Source: Phoronis australis (taxonomy: Eukaryota > Phoronida > Phoronidae). From it: 64,000 nucleotides of DNA. The notes below the pieces were generated by a model that saw nothing but the letters and a program-made list of their open reading frames with translations, had not been told where the DNA came from and ran no database searches. Shown one piece after another: positions 1-10,656 of this stretch (the stretch's first letter is position 1; every line of letters begins with the position of its first letter). The translations under genes and the position numbers were made by a program. The DNA lies in NCBI GenBank assembly GCA_002633005.1, contig NMRA01000169.1, positions 48,277 to 112,276 of the forward strand, written 5' to 3'.

Positions 1-779
1 TGCAATGTTACGACATTTACTGAATTAAGGCTTATTCATGTTAATTCGATAACTGAGCTGGTGGTCCTGGTGGTGGGGTCCACGATAAAATAAGGAAACT
101 CACTCATCTAGAGAATTTTATTGGAAACAGCATAGTTTTGAAGAGAAACTGCAGTGAAAAAGTCACTCTTGACTTCTGTGCATCACGTACCATACACCTC
201 TTATTTTGGGAGCACTCCCACCCAGTCCCAGCATAGTCTATGGTCCCAGGACAATATGAATATGTGCTGCTAGCCTACCCGGCATCGGGTAAGTTTCCAA
301 AAAGAAACACTTAGTTCGACTCAATAAACTGTTATTCAGTGGGGTAACTGGTGGGGATAACATCACCGAACGATGTTGATAGAAACTGATTGCTAAAAAC
401 TTACCAAGTAATGTTGTGTAGTCTCCGAATGGAACTGCATTATGCATAGTCATAGACATAGAGCACACACGGGGCTTCAACATCCACACATTTTTTGTCA
501 GTTAGTTGACCCTGTTGACCGCAATTGTCCACGAATATAGTAACCTTAGGTCTTTTGGGAATTTGTGGCCACCTGTCGAAAACTTGCATCAGGGAAATTA
601 GCAGTAATTAGGCTTAGCGCGACGACGTATTTTGATAAAAATTCCATCTTTTACCAGTTGTTTACATGCAGACAGCCACGCATGCGCAATTCAATCACCA
701 CTAGTACAGCAGCGACACCGCGAGGAGAATTCTCCGAATAGCCCCATTAAGTCTTAGGTGGTCGCCAAATTGCGAAACA
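1..779. other. No gene seen
   Basis: I see no convincing coding region, RNA gene or repeat here. Short open frames exist on both strands but none shows a domain or protein-like composition. Confidence 0.5.
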
Positions 780-1030
780 GTAAACTGAAAGTGGTTTCCC
801 AGATTTCAACCAGTGGGAACGACTGAGTGTTATGACGTCGGTTTCATTACTATAACCAACGAAAAGCCATGTTAAACAACATTCCACAGTGCTACTTTTC
901 GTAGCGCCGTGAGAGAGTGTACTACGAGGTGTTGCTAGTAAATAATGACGTCACGGCTCATGCGTAAGATCACACATTTCGTTCATTGAAAATATACGGA
1001 GTTAGCGGTTCATGTACATATAGTCTATTC
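780..1030 (-). repeat. Relic of THAP-type element: upstream region and start
   Basis: Read on the minus strand, about 928-1024 closely matches 62361-62460 read on the plus strand. Shared blocks include TACGGAGTT.GCGGT, ATTTCGT.CATTGAAA and TTATGCGTAAGAT (with small changes). In the other copy this segment lies about 136 bases upstream of an ATG that opens a degenerate THAP domain. Here an ATG lies at 870 on the minus strand at nearly the same distance. The frame after it is broken, but about 855-800 can be read as a faint THAP-like stretch (VGYSNETDV...HW). I infer two copies of one mobile or transposon-derived gene family in opposite orientation. The shared segment is well supported by eye; the coding part is weak. 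Confidence 0.5.
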
Positions 1031-1379
1031 CTGAAGTTAAAATTTACCTTGTGTTTGGAAGTTTTTACTTATATTTTGTCACTTTCTTGAGATTATTGTT
1101 ATCTTACTTGTCATACTAGCTCTCTGGCTTACTTTTTCCTTGGCGGTAAGGATATTAATCCGTCTGCCATAACTCATTACAGCGTTCTGTCGTTCAGTAA
1201 CTTTTCAAAATTCAAATTCATGTATTTCAACATTTAAGGCCTTGGCCCACATGTTACATAAAATTTACAGGATAACGCTGAGCAACTTTTCCCTGAGAGC
1301 AGTGGCGTGAAATACAAATTTCATTAGATTAATCTGAGCAATGGGCTCCGACATTTTCATAAGTTTTACAAATTTATGT

Positions 1380-2807
1380 TTACACTGTATTTGGTTCACG
1401 CCAGCACCACTCAGGTATAAATGCAGTTCTCAGAGAGCAGTACATTTTACAAACACATATAAAATGGTATTCATCTTCGATTAGGGACACACAGAAACAA
1501 CACACACGGTATTTTTGGTCCACGAGAGTATGTCTACCTTTCTCTATCATCAAGTTGTGGTTGGAGCAACGTAATTTAGCCATAGCTGCTAAAAAGATAT
1601 ATGGAATATCAAGCAACAGATAGGATTCCATTTCAAAATCAATTTTAAATGAGAAATATGTATTAAGTTTTGAACTATTCTCCACAGCAAAGCTCCAGTC
1701 TTGTAAAAACAATCTTTAATTCGCGGCTCAAAAATGACAATAAACGATGCTTCGCAGCCAACTCCCTGATTGTACCATAACAAACCAAAACCATACCTTT
1801 GCAGCAAATTCCTAACAGATGAAGCCCAATTTTTCCTACCAGCCTCATCCAATGTGACAAGCTTGTCATAGACAGATATTGGATTTCGATGTGCTGGCAT
1901 TTTTTAACAATTTAAACCAATACTTGATCAGTTTAACAAACAGCTTTACATAAATTGGATACTTTCCCAGTTCTCCCAGGACAGCATGATTTGGACAGTT
2001 ACTTCCAACATCCAGCAGTTGCTTACAGAATTTCAATTGGACGCGCTCGATACTAGAGTATTCTTTAAATCCCCTAATCTCACTTCCATAGCTAATGATT
2101 GGGTATACCATTTTATCAAAAATCTCGAGTGCAATTTTAGGTGAAAGTCGTCCACATTTTGACTGAAAACGTTTAATTGAAAAAATTGCTTTCTGTGCCT
2201 GGTGAGACAAAGTTTCAGTAGCTTGCGTCCAGACTAACTTAGGTGTAAGGCAAATACCCAGGTACTTATATGATGAGACGACATCAATTTTGTCATTTCC
2301 AAAATGCCATTTTTCGTATTTTCTCAATGGTCCGCCCTTTCTAAATACCATTATTTTTGTTTTTGTAAGGTTGACTTTCATACCCCAATCCTGACAGTAT
2401 TCATGCAGAGCGTTAATTTGTTGCTGTAGTTTAAATGCTGTCTCTGCACAACCAACCATATCATCAGCGTATAGCAACATACAAATTTGAGGCACATTCT
2501 CATTTACGTAAATTCCGCTAATTAAAGATTCTCTTAAGTAATCAACAAACTCGTTCAAATACATACTAAATAAAAAAGAACTAAGCATACACCCTTGGCG
2601 AGTACCAATATTATTACTGAAAAAGTCAGTTAACCCACGCTCAGTTCCTACACACGCTCTTAGCTTTGAATACATACTTTTCATCAATTTTAAAACACTA
2701 CCATGTATTCCTATTTTTTGAAGCCTATTCCACAAAAATTTATGTGAAATGCTGTTTGACAGCAATAACTTTTCCAGACGTGAGGGTTGCTGAACGTGGG
2801 ATAACAT
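1380..2807 (-). mobile_element. Decayed non-LTR retrotransposon (LINE) reverse transcriptase, 5' truncated
   Basis: The minus strand encodes the C-terminal two thirds of a LINE reverse transcriptase. The segment 2807-1866 carries the GTRQGC motif and the catalytic YADD box (residues about 113-116 of the open segment). The usual thumb motifs follow (KTKIMVF, YKYLGI). Reading then shifts at an A-run near 1900 into 1900-1589 and again near 1700 into 1712-1380. That last part ends in a C-x2-C...H-x4-C knuckle within RVCCFCVSLIEDEYHF. The palm motifs that normally precede SHKFLWNRL are missing, so the copy is truncated near 2770, as happens when reverse transcription aborts. Two frameshifts and the truncation make it dead. 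I would place it loosely in the CR1/Jockey group; the clade is not resolved by eye. Confidence 0.88.
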
Positions 2808-4340
2808 CTGGCTCTTTTGTTAACTGCCCAGCTCTGTCTTTTGTCCCGTATGATAACAAGCAGGCCAATTATCTTCCAGGCTTCAAAGGAAACGTATGGT
2901 GGTTGCACGCTATTACTGAACGTGATGAACACGGTCAAACCCTGTGCTTCCGTTTGGACAGAATAGATTGTCTTCACTTCTGTTGTAGTTGGGCAATTTT
3001 GGTGATTCAAAAACGAAACATGATCACCATTTGACAAGGAATTCTGAACTTCTATTGGTTTAAGCTCAATTATGTTATAACTTAACTTTCATTTTTAATA
3101 GCACAGCCCAGTCAGTCTAGATACGATCTGATCGGAGATTAGAGCAATTATCGAACAAAAGAGGGCAGACCCCCAACCATAAAGGCCAGAATGGAGTTAA
3201 TCAGTCGTGTAAGATATTGGCTACGGGAGTAAACTTCCGAACTTGTTGTTTTGCTATAGAATTGAACAAGTTGGGAGCAACGGGATGTCGCCGTCATGAC
3301 GGCGAAATTGGAATGACATAATAAATCGAAATGTGCCTAGGCATGTCGATATCGAAATCGTTTGCTCCTGCATCGAGTACGATTATAATTCGATTAATCG
3401 TCGCACCCTTATCAAAAGGCATTAATTAATTTGAACAAGTCGATTGTTGCATGTGCCCCAGAATATGTTTAGCTAAAAAGCGTTGAAAGCGACGTTCGAG
3501 GGCCTACCGACTGGAGTATGAATTGTGTCAATCTCAAACCAAAGAAGCAATGTTCAAGCTCTGATGGCATAATGTCATGACCCACCACCAATTTTCCGAA
3601 CACTTTCTTGCTATTTTCAGAAAATCTCTTATTGTTGAATACCTGTCTTTGACTAAAGCGCAATGGTAAGCGGGTCGGGTGGTAATGTACATTTGACATT
3701 GATTGCACTTGGTCAAAGAGTAATGATGAAAAAGTGACGCCTTGACAATTAACCCACAACGAATTGAATGAATTTCAAACTCTGGTACCGATTTCACACG
3801 GAATCAAATAGGTTTGGTGTCGTTTAAACTCCATATTCTGAAGATTTTGGCGGAAATTAGTGACTTATATTTCCAGTTGTTCATTAGAAACTTCTTTACC
3901 TGACGAGAAATTCAAACATTTATTGAATGAATCATTGCAGAATCCTAATAGTGAATCCTTGCACGCATCGGAGCCGGAGGCTGGCCGTGGGCAATACAAC
4001 AAAGGGCAAATAACTCTCTGGAGACGGTGTGATCGAGAGAGCGGCGAAATATCTGGCTGAGTTTGACCGTTCTGTAGTCTTAACTTATGTCAACGTTAAA
4101 GGCTATGACGCACAAAATTTGGTTGAGAGAACCAGTCATGCGGCAAACTACAGTGACCTCCACACAAAGTGTCCTTACTAATAGGAGTCAAGACCATGCA
4201 GGCGAAACATGACTTCAAACAACGTAAAACCAAATGGTCGCAAAATACTTGTATTTATGCTTATAATACACAGAAGTACACATCAAAATGTAAAAGTTCT
4301 GCAAATACGGCACATAAATTAGAATAATTATTCCCCCAAC
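2808..4340. other. No supported gene; flank of LINE copy
   Basis: Unassigned sequence between the LINE truncation point and the repeat-protein gene. The stretch 2780-3030 stays open on both strands for about 100 codons, but neither reading matches a family I know. From 3040 to 4340 I see nothing. Confidence 0.4.
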
Positions 4341-4346
4341 CGATGC

Positions 4347-4352
4347 TTTAAT
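4347..4352 (-). terminator. Candidate poly(A) signal ATTAAA
   Basis: ATTAAA on the minus strand lies about 25 bases after the stop codon of the repeat-protein gene. It is a common variant of the metazoan polyadenylation hexamer. The very short 3' UTR it implies is possible but unproven. Confidence 0.35.
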
Positions 4353-4376
4353 TGTAGTAGAGTCCCAAGTGAACTC

Positions 4377-7300
4377 TCAGTCCTCTGGTGAGGGGGCGCA
4401 ACACAAAAGGCGTCGCCACCAGGATAGTCTTTTCTCGTTGTTTGTTCGTGACGGAGACTTATTCTTACGATTTTTCTTTTGTTTCAGATACCAGTGATTG
4501 ACATAAGTGTATTCTTTTCTCACGCTAAAGCTTTCATTATTTACAGAGGTGAGGTGGCCCATGCTGTCACCTCTGTCACCAGTAAGGTCATCGACACTTC
4601 CCTCGTTGCCATAAGAGGCATCGACAATGTCTCCATTGATAACGTCAGTTACAAGTCCGTAGTTGTCGTCTGTGCCACGATATTCCGACACTTTATTCGT
4701 AAGAGAACTTCCAGATTCAGTTTCAATATTTGTATCGTGCCCTGTGTCACCATTTCCAAAAAGAGTATCATGTCTTGGGACACCTCTTCCAGGCGCAGTA
4801 TCCTGAAGAGGATCACCGTTTCCATACGCAGTATCATGTTCAGGGACAACATTTCCATACGGAGTATTTTCCTTGGGATCACCTTGTGTATGTGGAATGC
4901 CGTTGTCATGATCACCCTTGCCATACGGAGTATCTTGGTGGGTCTCACCGTTTTTATATGAAATGTCGTTGTCGGGATCACCATTTCTATACTGAGTATC
5001 ACTGTGAAGACCGCTTTTTAAATACGGAGTATCATGCCATGGACCAATATTTCCTTTAGAAGTGTTAAGCTCAGGGTCACCATTATCACATACTGCCTCT
5101 TGTATAGAATCACGCTTGTTCTGTGAAGCGTCAGACCCATGATCACTTCTTTCATATATAATACCAGGTCTGGGATCACCCTCATTACATGGATCGTCAC
5201 GCTTGTCTTCATCATTTTCACCATGAGCATTGTTTCTGCAATTTACATTGAGAACAGCTTGTTCGCTTCCTTTGTCGCCACCTGCGCTATTTATCACCTG
5301 TCTAACAGTGCTATTTTTAATGTCACGTGCGTACATGTCCATTCCATCGGTAACATCAGCAAGGCGTCCGTTCGTGCCCTCGGTGGCATCATGTATGCAT
5401 CTTTCTCCGTTAGCAGTCGCGTCAGCAATGTGCTCCAGTCCTTGAACTGCAAGTATACCGTCTGTTTCCTCTTTATATTTTGCCTGCAGTTGCATGACGC
5501 CAACCTCGTTGGCAATTTCACTATTTGCATTGAAGTTGTTCTTCTGATTCAATGCGTTTTTGCTATCCACTGTAGCAGTACGAACAATACATGGTTTGAG
5601 ATTTGTTTCTGAATTGATGATTGCAGCTGCTGTAGTTTTCTGATGCCCGTGTGGTATTTCTGGGATGTCGTCGAGAATGTCTTCATTATATTCACAGTGA
5701 ACAGTTATGGACTGTCTGTTTTCATCTACTTTAGTCAAAGTGATACTTGAATCTTCGTATTCTTCACTCAAGTCATCGTCTTCAAAATCTCTCAACATGA
5801 CGGAAATTATTGTTGTTGTAATATCCAAGAGGTTCTCTGTGAAATCTACTATATGTCGCTTGATAATATTCACAAACGGTGATATATACGCCATTAGAAA
5901 CATCATCAAGTCTGCTAATACCCTAATGGGTACTTTTACTGCCATATTCAAATATGAATTCTGACACCCTAGACCATCTTCTCCATACAGGGCATCATGT
6001 CCTGTGTCACCGTCTCCATACGGAATATCAATTACTGTATCACCATTTCCACACGAAGTATCATGTCTTGGATCACCTCTTCCACGCGAAGTATCCTTTA
6101 CTGGATCACCATTGTCATACACAGTGTCATGCTCAGGGACAACATTTCCGTACCGAGTATCTTGCTGGGTCTGACTGTTTTTATATGAAATGTCGTTGTC
6201 GGGATCACCATTTCTATACTGACTATAATTGTAACTATCTCCTTTTCGATACAGAGTATCATTCCATGGACCACTATTTCCTTTCGAAGTATTATGCTCT
6301 GATTGACCATTATCACATGGTGCCTCATGTCTAGAAGCACGGTTGTCGTACGAAGCGTCGGACCCATGATCACCTCTTTCATATATAATACCAGGTCTGA
6401 GATCGCCTTCATTACATAGATCGTCACGCTTGTCTTCATCATTTTCATCATGAGCATTGTTTCTGTCATTTACATTGAGAACAGCTTGTTCGTTTCCTTC
6501 TTCGCCACCTGCGCTATTTATCACCCGTCCAACAGTGCTATTTTTAATGTCACGTACGTGTCTGTGCATTCCATTGGTAACATCAGCAAGAAGTCCGTTC
6601 GTGCCCCCGGTGGCATCAAATATGCATCTTCCTCCGTTAGCAGTCGCGACAGCAATGTGTTCACCATATTCATAAACAGTGTCATGCTCAGGGACAACAT
6701 TTCGATACGGAGTATCTTGCTGGGTCTCACCGTTTTTACATGAAATGTCGTTGTCGGGATCACCATTTCTATGCTGACTATCATTGTAACTATCGCACTT
6801 TCGATACGGAGTATCATGCCATGGACCACTATTTCCTTTCGAAGTATTATGGTCTGGGTCACCATTATCACATGGTGCCTCATGTATAGAAGCACGGTTG
6901 TCAAGTGAAGCGTCAGACACACGATCACTTCTTTCATGTATGATACCAGGTCTGGGATCACCTGCATTACATGGATCATCACGCTTGTCTTCATCATTTT
7001 CATCATCAGCATTTTTTCTGTCATTTACATTAAAAATAGCTTGTTCGTTTTCTTCGTCTCCACCTGCGCTATTTATCACCCGTCCAACAATGCTATTTTT
7101 AATGTCGCGTACGTATCTGTCCATTCCATCGGTAACATCAGCAAGGAGTCCGTTCGTGCCCCCGGTGGCATCAAGTATGCATCTTTCTCCGTTAGCAATA
7201 GCGACAGCAATGTGTTCACCATATTCATACACAATGTCATGCTCAAGGACAACATTGCCATACGGAGTATCTTGCTTGGTCTCACCGTTTCTACATGAAA

Positions 7301-8459
7301 TGTCGTTGTCGGGATCACCATTTCTATGCTGACTATCATTGTATCTATCGCCCTTTCGATACGGAGTATCATGCCATGGACCACTGTTTCCTTTCGAAGT
7401 ATTATGGTCAGGGTCACCATTATCACATGGTGCCTCATGTATAGAAGCACGGTTGTTGTGTGAAGCGCCAGACCCATGATCACTTCTTTGATATATAATA
7501 CCAGGTCTGGGATCACCCTCATTACATGAATCGTCACCCATGTCTTCATCATTTTCACCATGAGCATTGTTTCTGTCATTTATATTGAGAATAGCCTGTT
7601 CGTTTCCTTCGTCGCCACCTGAGCCATTTATCACTCGTCCAACATTCACATTTTTAATGTCATGTACGTACCTGTCCATTCCATCGGTAACATCAGTAAG
7701 GCGGCCGTTCGTGCCCTTGTCTTCATCATTTTTATCATGAACATTGTTTCTGTCATTTACATTGAGAATAGCTTGTTCGTTTCCTTCGTCGACACTTGTG
7801 CCATTTATCACCCGTCCAACATTGCTATTTTTAATGTCATTTACATACCTGTCTATTCCATCGGTAACATCAGCAAGGCGTCCGTTCTTGCTCTCGGTGG
7901 TATCACGCATGCATGTTTCTCCGTTAGCAGTCGCGTCAGAAATGCATTCCAGTCCTTGAACTGCAAGTATACCTTCTGTTCTCTCGTTACATTTTGCCTG
8001 CAGTTGCATGATGCCAACCTCGTTGGCAATTTCACTATTTTCATTGAAGTTGTTCTTCTGATGCAATGCGCTTTGGCTACCTACTGTAGCAGTAGGAAGA
8101 ATAAAACATGTGTTGGGATTTCTTTCTGGATTGATGATCGCAGCTACTGTATTTTCCTGTTGCCCGTGTGGTGTTTCTGTGACGTCGTCCAGAATGTCAA
8201 TATATTCATAGTGAACCGTTTTTGTCTGGCCCTTTTCATCTACTTTAGTCAAAACGATACTTGAATCTTCATATTCCTCGCTCAAGTCATCATCTTCAAA
8301 ATCTCCCAGTATGATGGAAATTATTTCTGTTGTAATGTCTAAGAGATTCTTTGTGATTGATAGTATATGTCGCTTGATAATATTCACAAACGCTGATATA
8401 TACGCCATTAGAAAGACCATCAAGTCTGATAATACCCTGATGGGTACTGCCATATTCAA
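4377..8459 (-). CDS. Large intronless repeat protein, internally duplicated, unknown function
   Basis: A single uninterrupted frame of 1360 codons, which is extremely unlikely by chance in this AT-rich region. The start at 8459 is the first Met, with a TATA-like box about 95 bases upstream. Residues 5-52 form a hydrophobic head (VFLMAYISAFVNIIKRH) that could be a membrane helix or re-entrant segment. A very acidic patch follows (FEDDDLSEEYEDSS). The head recurs at 837-890, so the protein consists of two paralogous halves (1-836 and 837-1360). Between the heads lie 185-residue repeats keyed by LADVTDGMDRY (about 200, 259, 444, 629 and 1038). Shorter 12-residue repeats of the form GDPxxDTxYGNG also occur. 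The tail is basic and ends WWRRLLCCAPSPED; the paired Cys beside a basic amphipathic stretch could be palmitoylated. There is no classical cleavable signal peptide, catalytic motif or known domain. I recognise no family. A membrane-tethered, variable low-complexity protein is inference. Confidence 0.72.
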   Translation of the reverse strand: MNMAVPIRVLSDLMVFLMAYISAFVNIIKRHILSITKNLLDITTEIISIILGDFEDDDLSEEYEDSSIVLTKVDEKGQTKTVHYEYIDILDDVTETPHGQQENTVAAIINPERNPNTCFILPTATVGSQSALHQKNNFNENSEIANEVGIMQLQAKCNERTEGILAVQGLECISDATANGETCMRDTTESKNGRLADVTDGIDRYVNDIKNSNVGRVINGTSVDEGNEQAILNVNDRNNVHDKNDEDKGTNGRLTDVTDGMDRYVHDIKNVNVGRVINGSGGDEGNEQAILNINDRNNAHGENDEDMGDDSCNEGDPRPGIIYQRSDHGSGASHNNRASIHEAPCDNGDPDHNTSKGNSGPWHDTPYRKGDRYNDSQHRNGDPDNDISCRNGETKQDTPYGNVVLEHDIVYEYGEHIAVAIANGERCILDATGGTNGLLADVTDGMDRYVRDIKNSIVGRVINSAGGDEENEQAIFNVNDRKNADDENDEDKRDDPCNAGDPRPGIIHERSDRVSDASLDNRASIHEAPCDNGDPDHNTSKGNSGPWHDTPYRKCDSYNDSQHRNGDPDNDISCKNGETQQDTPYRNVVPEHDTVYEYGEHIAVATANGGRCIFDATGGTNGLLADVTNGMHRHVRDIKNSTVGRVINSAGGEEGNEQAVLNVNDRNNAHDENDEDKRDDLCNEGDLRPGIIYERGDHGSDASYDNRASRHEAPCDNGQSEHNTSKGNSGPWNDTLYRKGDSYNYSQYRNGDPDNDISYKNSQTQQDTRYGNVVPEHDTVYDNGDPVKDTSRGRGDPRHDTSCGNGDTVIDIPYGDGDTGHDALYGEDGLGCQNSYLNMAVKVPIRVLADLMMFLMAYISPFVNIIKRHIVDFTENLLDITTTIISVMLRDFEDDDLSEEYEDSSITLTKVDENRQSITVHCEYNEDILDDIPEIPHGHQKTTAAAIINSETNLKPCIVRTATVDSKNALNQKNNFNANSEIANEVGVMQLQAKYKEETDGILAVQGLEHIADATANGERCIHDATEGTNGRLADVTDGMDMYARDIKNSTVRQVINSAGGDKGSEQAVLNVNCRNNAHGENDEDKRDDPCNEGDPRPGIIYERSDHGSDASQNKRDSIQEAVCDNGDPELNTSKGNIGPWHDTPYLKSGLHSDTQYRNGDPDNDISYKNGETHQDTPYGKGDHDNGIPHTQGDPKENTPYGNVVPEHDTAYGNGDPLQDTAPGRGVPRHDTLFGNGDTGHDTNIETESGSSLTNKVSEYRGTDDNYGLVTDVINGDIVDASYGNEGSVDDLTGDRGDSMGHLTSVNNESFSVRKEYTYVNHWYLKQKKNRKNKSPSRTNNEKRLSWWRRLLCCAPSPED
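4735..5000 (-). repeat. 36-bp coding minisatellite (12-residue repeats), second half
   Basis: Within the repeat protein, units of about 12 residues follow GDPxxDTxYGNG (for example GDPLQDTAPGRG, then GVPRHDTLFGNG). At DNA level the minus-strand unit contains TCCGTATGG-type blocks every 36 bases. Similar units lie at about 5985-6130. Such arrays usually vary in copy number between alleles; that is inferred here. Confidence 0.65.
6020..7690 (-). repeat. 555-bp tandem coding repeat, three units
   Basis: The motif LADVTDGMDRY and its surroundings recur with the same spacing: the shared block CCAT.GGTAACATCAGCAAG lies at about 7681, 7126 and 6571 on the plus strand, exactly 555 bases (185 codons) apart. 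A second anchor, GCAATGTGTTCACCATATTCATA, recurs at about 7207 and 6653. Each unit holds the DVTDGM block, an NVNDRNN block, a GDPRPGII block and a GPWHDTPYRK block. The third unit diverges near its end, where it enters 12-residue repeats. High similarity at DNA level points to recent duplication or gene conversion. Confidence 0.8.
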
Positions 8460-8554
8460 TCATGAATAATGACGCCATCAATACGTTGACGTCACACACG
8501 CAATACACATTAATGAACTCGAAAGTGTGAACCAATTTTTGCGACAATGGAGAG

Positions 8555-8562
8555 ATTTTATA
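8555..8562 (-). promoter_or_regulatory. Candidate TATA box of the repeat-protein gene
   Basis: The minus strand reads TATAAAAT about 95 bases upstream of the ATG at 8459, giving a predicted transcription start about 25-30 bases downstream and a leader of about 70 bases. With the intronless frame and nearby poly(A) hexamer it suggests a compact self-contained transcription unit. The motif is short and could occur by chance. Confidence 0.4.
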
Positions 8563-8569
8563 CTAGTAG

Positions 8570-9676
8570 ACGTAATGTTCAAAGAATCCTCACTTTTAGT
8601 TTTAGGCGCTGTGTTTGGAAAATTAAGTGACTGCTCTTTTGACTGTATGCAAACAACAGCATATATAAGATAATGTTAAATTATGCATTCCGTTTCATGA
8701 CGATACAAAACCTTATACATTCTTAGGAAATACACTCGTTTTGCCGTCCTTTGCATACCTTTAGGCAATAATTGTGCCTGCCTAAGTTCAATTCTGATCT
8801 ATATCGTTATGGCAACTTTTAGGAAATAATCTGTCGTGAAATGCAACATTCCACCCGTTTAGAACACAGACTTGAATGCTTCATCAATCGAGAGAATATA
8901 CTAAAATTTCTTAAAAAACACGTACTTGTTACTGGCAACTCACAGTCGTGAAATAAATCCAGTACCATTTAACATTCCTACCAACCCGTCATCGAGAACC
9001 CCCGGAAGGCGATCGAGGACGAAATTTGGCGCGAGTAGCGAAGCCAGACAAGGTGTGTAAATCTGATGAATTTTCGTTGTTTTTAGTTTCAGCGTGAAAA
9101 CAGAGACACGAGTTCAAGTTGTAACACATTGAGGAAGGACAGGTAGCCAGTTTGGCTATTGTCTGTTCCAATTATTGGAGAAAAGTTAAGTTAACCGATG
9201 CCATTGCATGAGCGGAAGGTGATTTATACGTCATTTCGGCAAACTGCAGTCATTCTTGGCACTATATCAATGAAGTTGTCATGAATTTATAAAGAAGTGA
9301 CGTCTGGAAATATAACGCAACGCTTGTTTTTCGTATTCTTGTCAGGATCTCTGAATTTCCAACAGTTTTCTGTTGAAAGAAGCGATCGAGAACGCAAAGA
9401 TAAGCAATCGGGAACGCATCGTGTTGTGTAGAACAATTATAATTATTACGTGAAGAAGGTTACAAAATACGATTGATGCATTTTGCGTCATTACTGTGTT
9501 ATTGCCGTATCAAAACTAAACAATATAGCATATTACCATTAAAGCGCCATGAGCACTACATGTACAGCAAGCATACTATTTTAGTTATAAATATTTTCAC
9601 AAATGATTTTATTTTCATTTTAGGAAATAAGTTCACTGAAATTATTGTGACGCGAGCTTCACCGAACATGTTACCC
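8570..9676. other. No gene seen
   Basis: AT-rich intergenic sequence. I see no coding region, repeat or structured RNA. Confidence 0.5.
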
Positions 9677-10656
9677 CATAGGCGGATTTAGGGAGGGGCT
9701 CAGGGAGCCCGGGCCCCCTTTGGCTGCCGGAAAGGAATAAAACAGCAAGAGCGTAGGGAAATGTTGAGTTAATTAATTAAACCCGGTAAGTAACATTATA
9801 CGGCGGAAATAAAATTTTAATGTGTGCAGTTTTAGTGTGTTTGGGGGGGGGCTCAGGTCCAATTTCAAGTGTCAAATTCGGAACACGGCGCAATCGCAAC
9901 AAAACTGTGGCTAAGTATAGGCTCTCCCGCGATATACCAGGCGACCGTCGTCTGCTTCACTGTGCAATGAAGAAAATTACTTAATTTTTTTTAAAGAATA
10001 TGGAATCTGAGTGACAATGAAAAAAACGGAAGCTGCTGGTAAGATGTGAATTTTAATCGAAGCCTCAGTGAATCACTCAGAAACTCATAATTATCTCTTT
10101 GTCAAACCTTAACTTCCAAAGCTATCGCGTCATTAGTGCCAACACAAAAAACGGATTTGGTGTTTTGGGCAATTGAAGACTATTTTAAATACAACAAATT
10201 TGTTATGAACTGATTGCACAAAGTATAAAAAGTGTAATAAGCATTACAAAAAGAAGTAGGTTTCGCGCGCAAACGCTGTGGACCATAAACAAGTAGGTCT
10301 CTTATCATCAAATTTTGAGTGAAGTCGTGGTGGTGTAGTGGTAAAGTACACTCGCTCTTTCCGCCAGGGCGTGATTTCGAGTCTGTGATAGTTGTAGTTT
10401 TTCATGTTTGACATGTTCGCCGTGTTTTTTTTTTATTTTTCTTTTTCTTTGCCTTTTTTCTTGGATAATACTTCAGGAATCAAGGAAAAAGCTTGATTTT
10501 TAGGGGAAAAAACAGAAAAATTTCCTGGGCGGGATGGGGGCGAACCCCCCTCCCTACCTCCCCCCATTCGGTGCCATACGCATCTAGTCGTGCTTTGCAC
10601 AAATGGTTTCAGACAACATGTTGCCCACCTTGTGATATCCTAGATCCGCCACTGAT
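9677..10656. mobile_element. Putative non-autonomous DNA transposon with GGCGGAT.TAGG ends
   Basis: The left end reads AGGCGGATTTAGGGAGGGG and the right end, on the opposite strand, CAGTGGCGGATCTAGGAT, giving imperfect terminal inverted repeats about 14 bases long around 1 kb. G/C-rich tracts sit just inside both ends, as in other copies of this end type at 47271-47424 and 49137-49285. No transposase frame is visible. CAGTGG/CAGGGG ends would fit a hAT-like element, but I could not confirm a target duplication. Confidence 0.42.
10323..10390 (+). ncRNA. tRNA-like sequence, probable SINE head or tRNA pseudogene
   Basis: An A-box-like TGGTGTAGTGG (10331-10341) is followed about 31 bases later by a B-box-like GATTTCGAGTC. 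The middle (CTCTTTCCGCC) resembles the anticodon arm of Glu or Gly tRNAs. The acceptor stem does not pair well, so a working tRNA is unlikely. It lies inside the 1-kb element at 9677-10656, with a T-rich tract about 30 bases further on. Confidence 0.4.

Noticed and set aside
2666-3034. A 122-codon plus-strand frame beside the LINE, with protein-like composition after codon 30
   Set aside because: The first part overlaps the LINE antisense and I recognise no domain in the remainder. The opposite strand is open too.
4479-8264. Many long frames on the plus strand and other minus frames across the repeat-protein gene
   Set aside because: They repeat with the same period as the gene and reflect its biased codons on the other strand.
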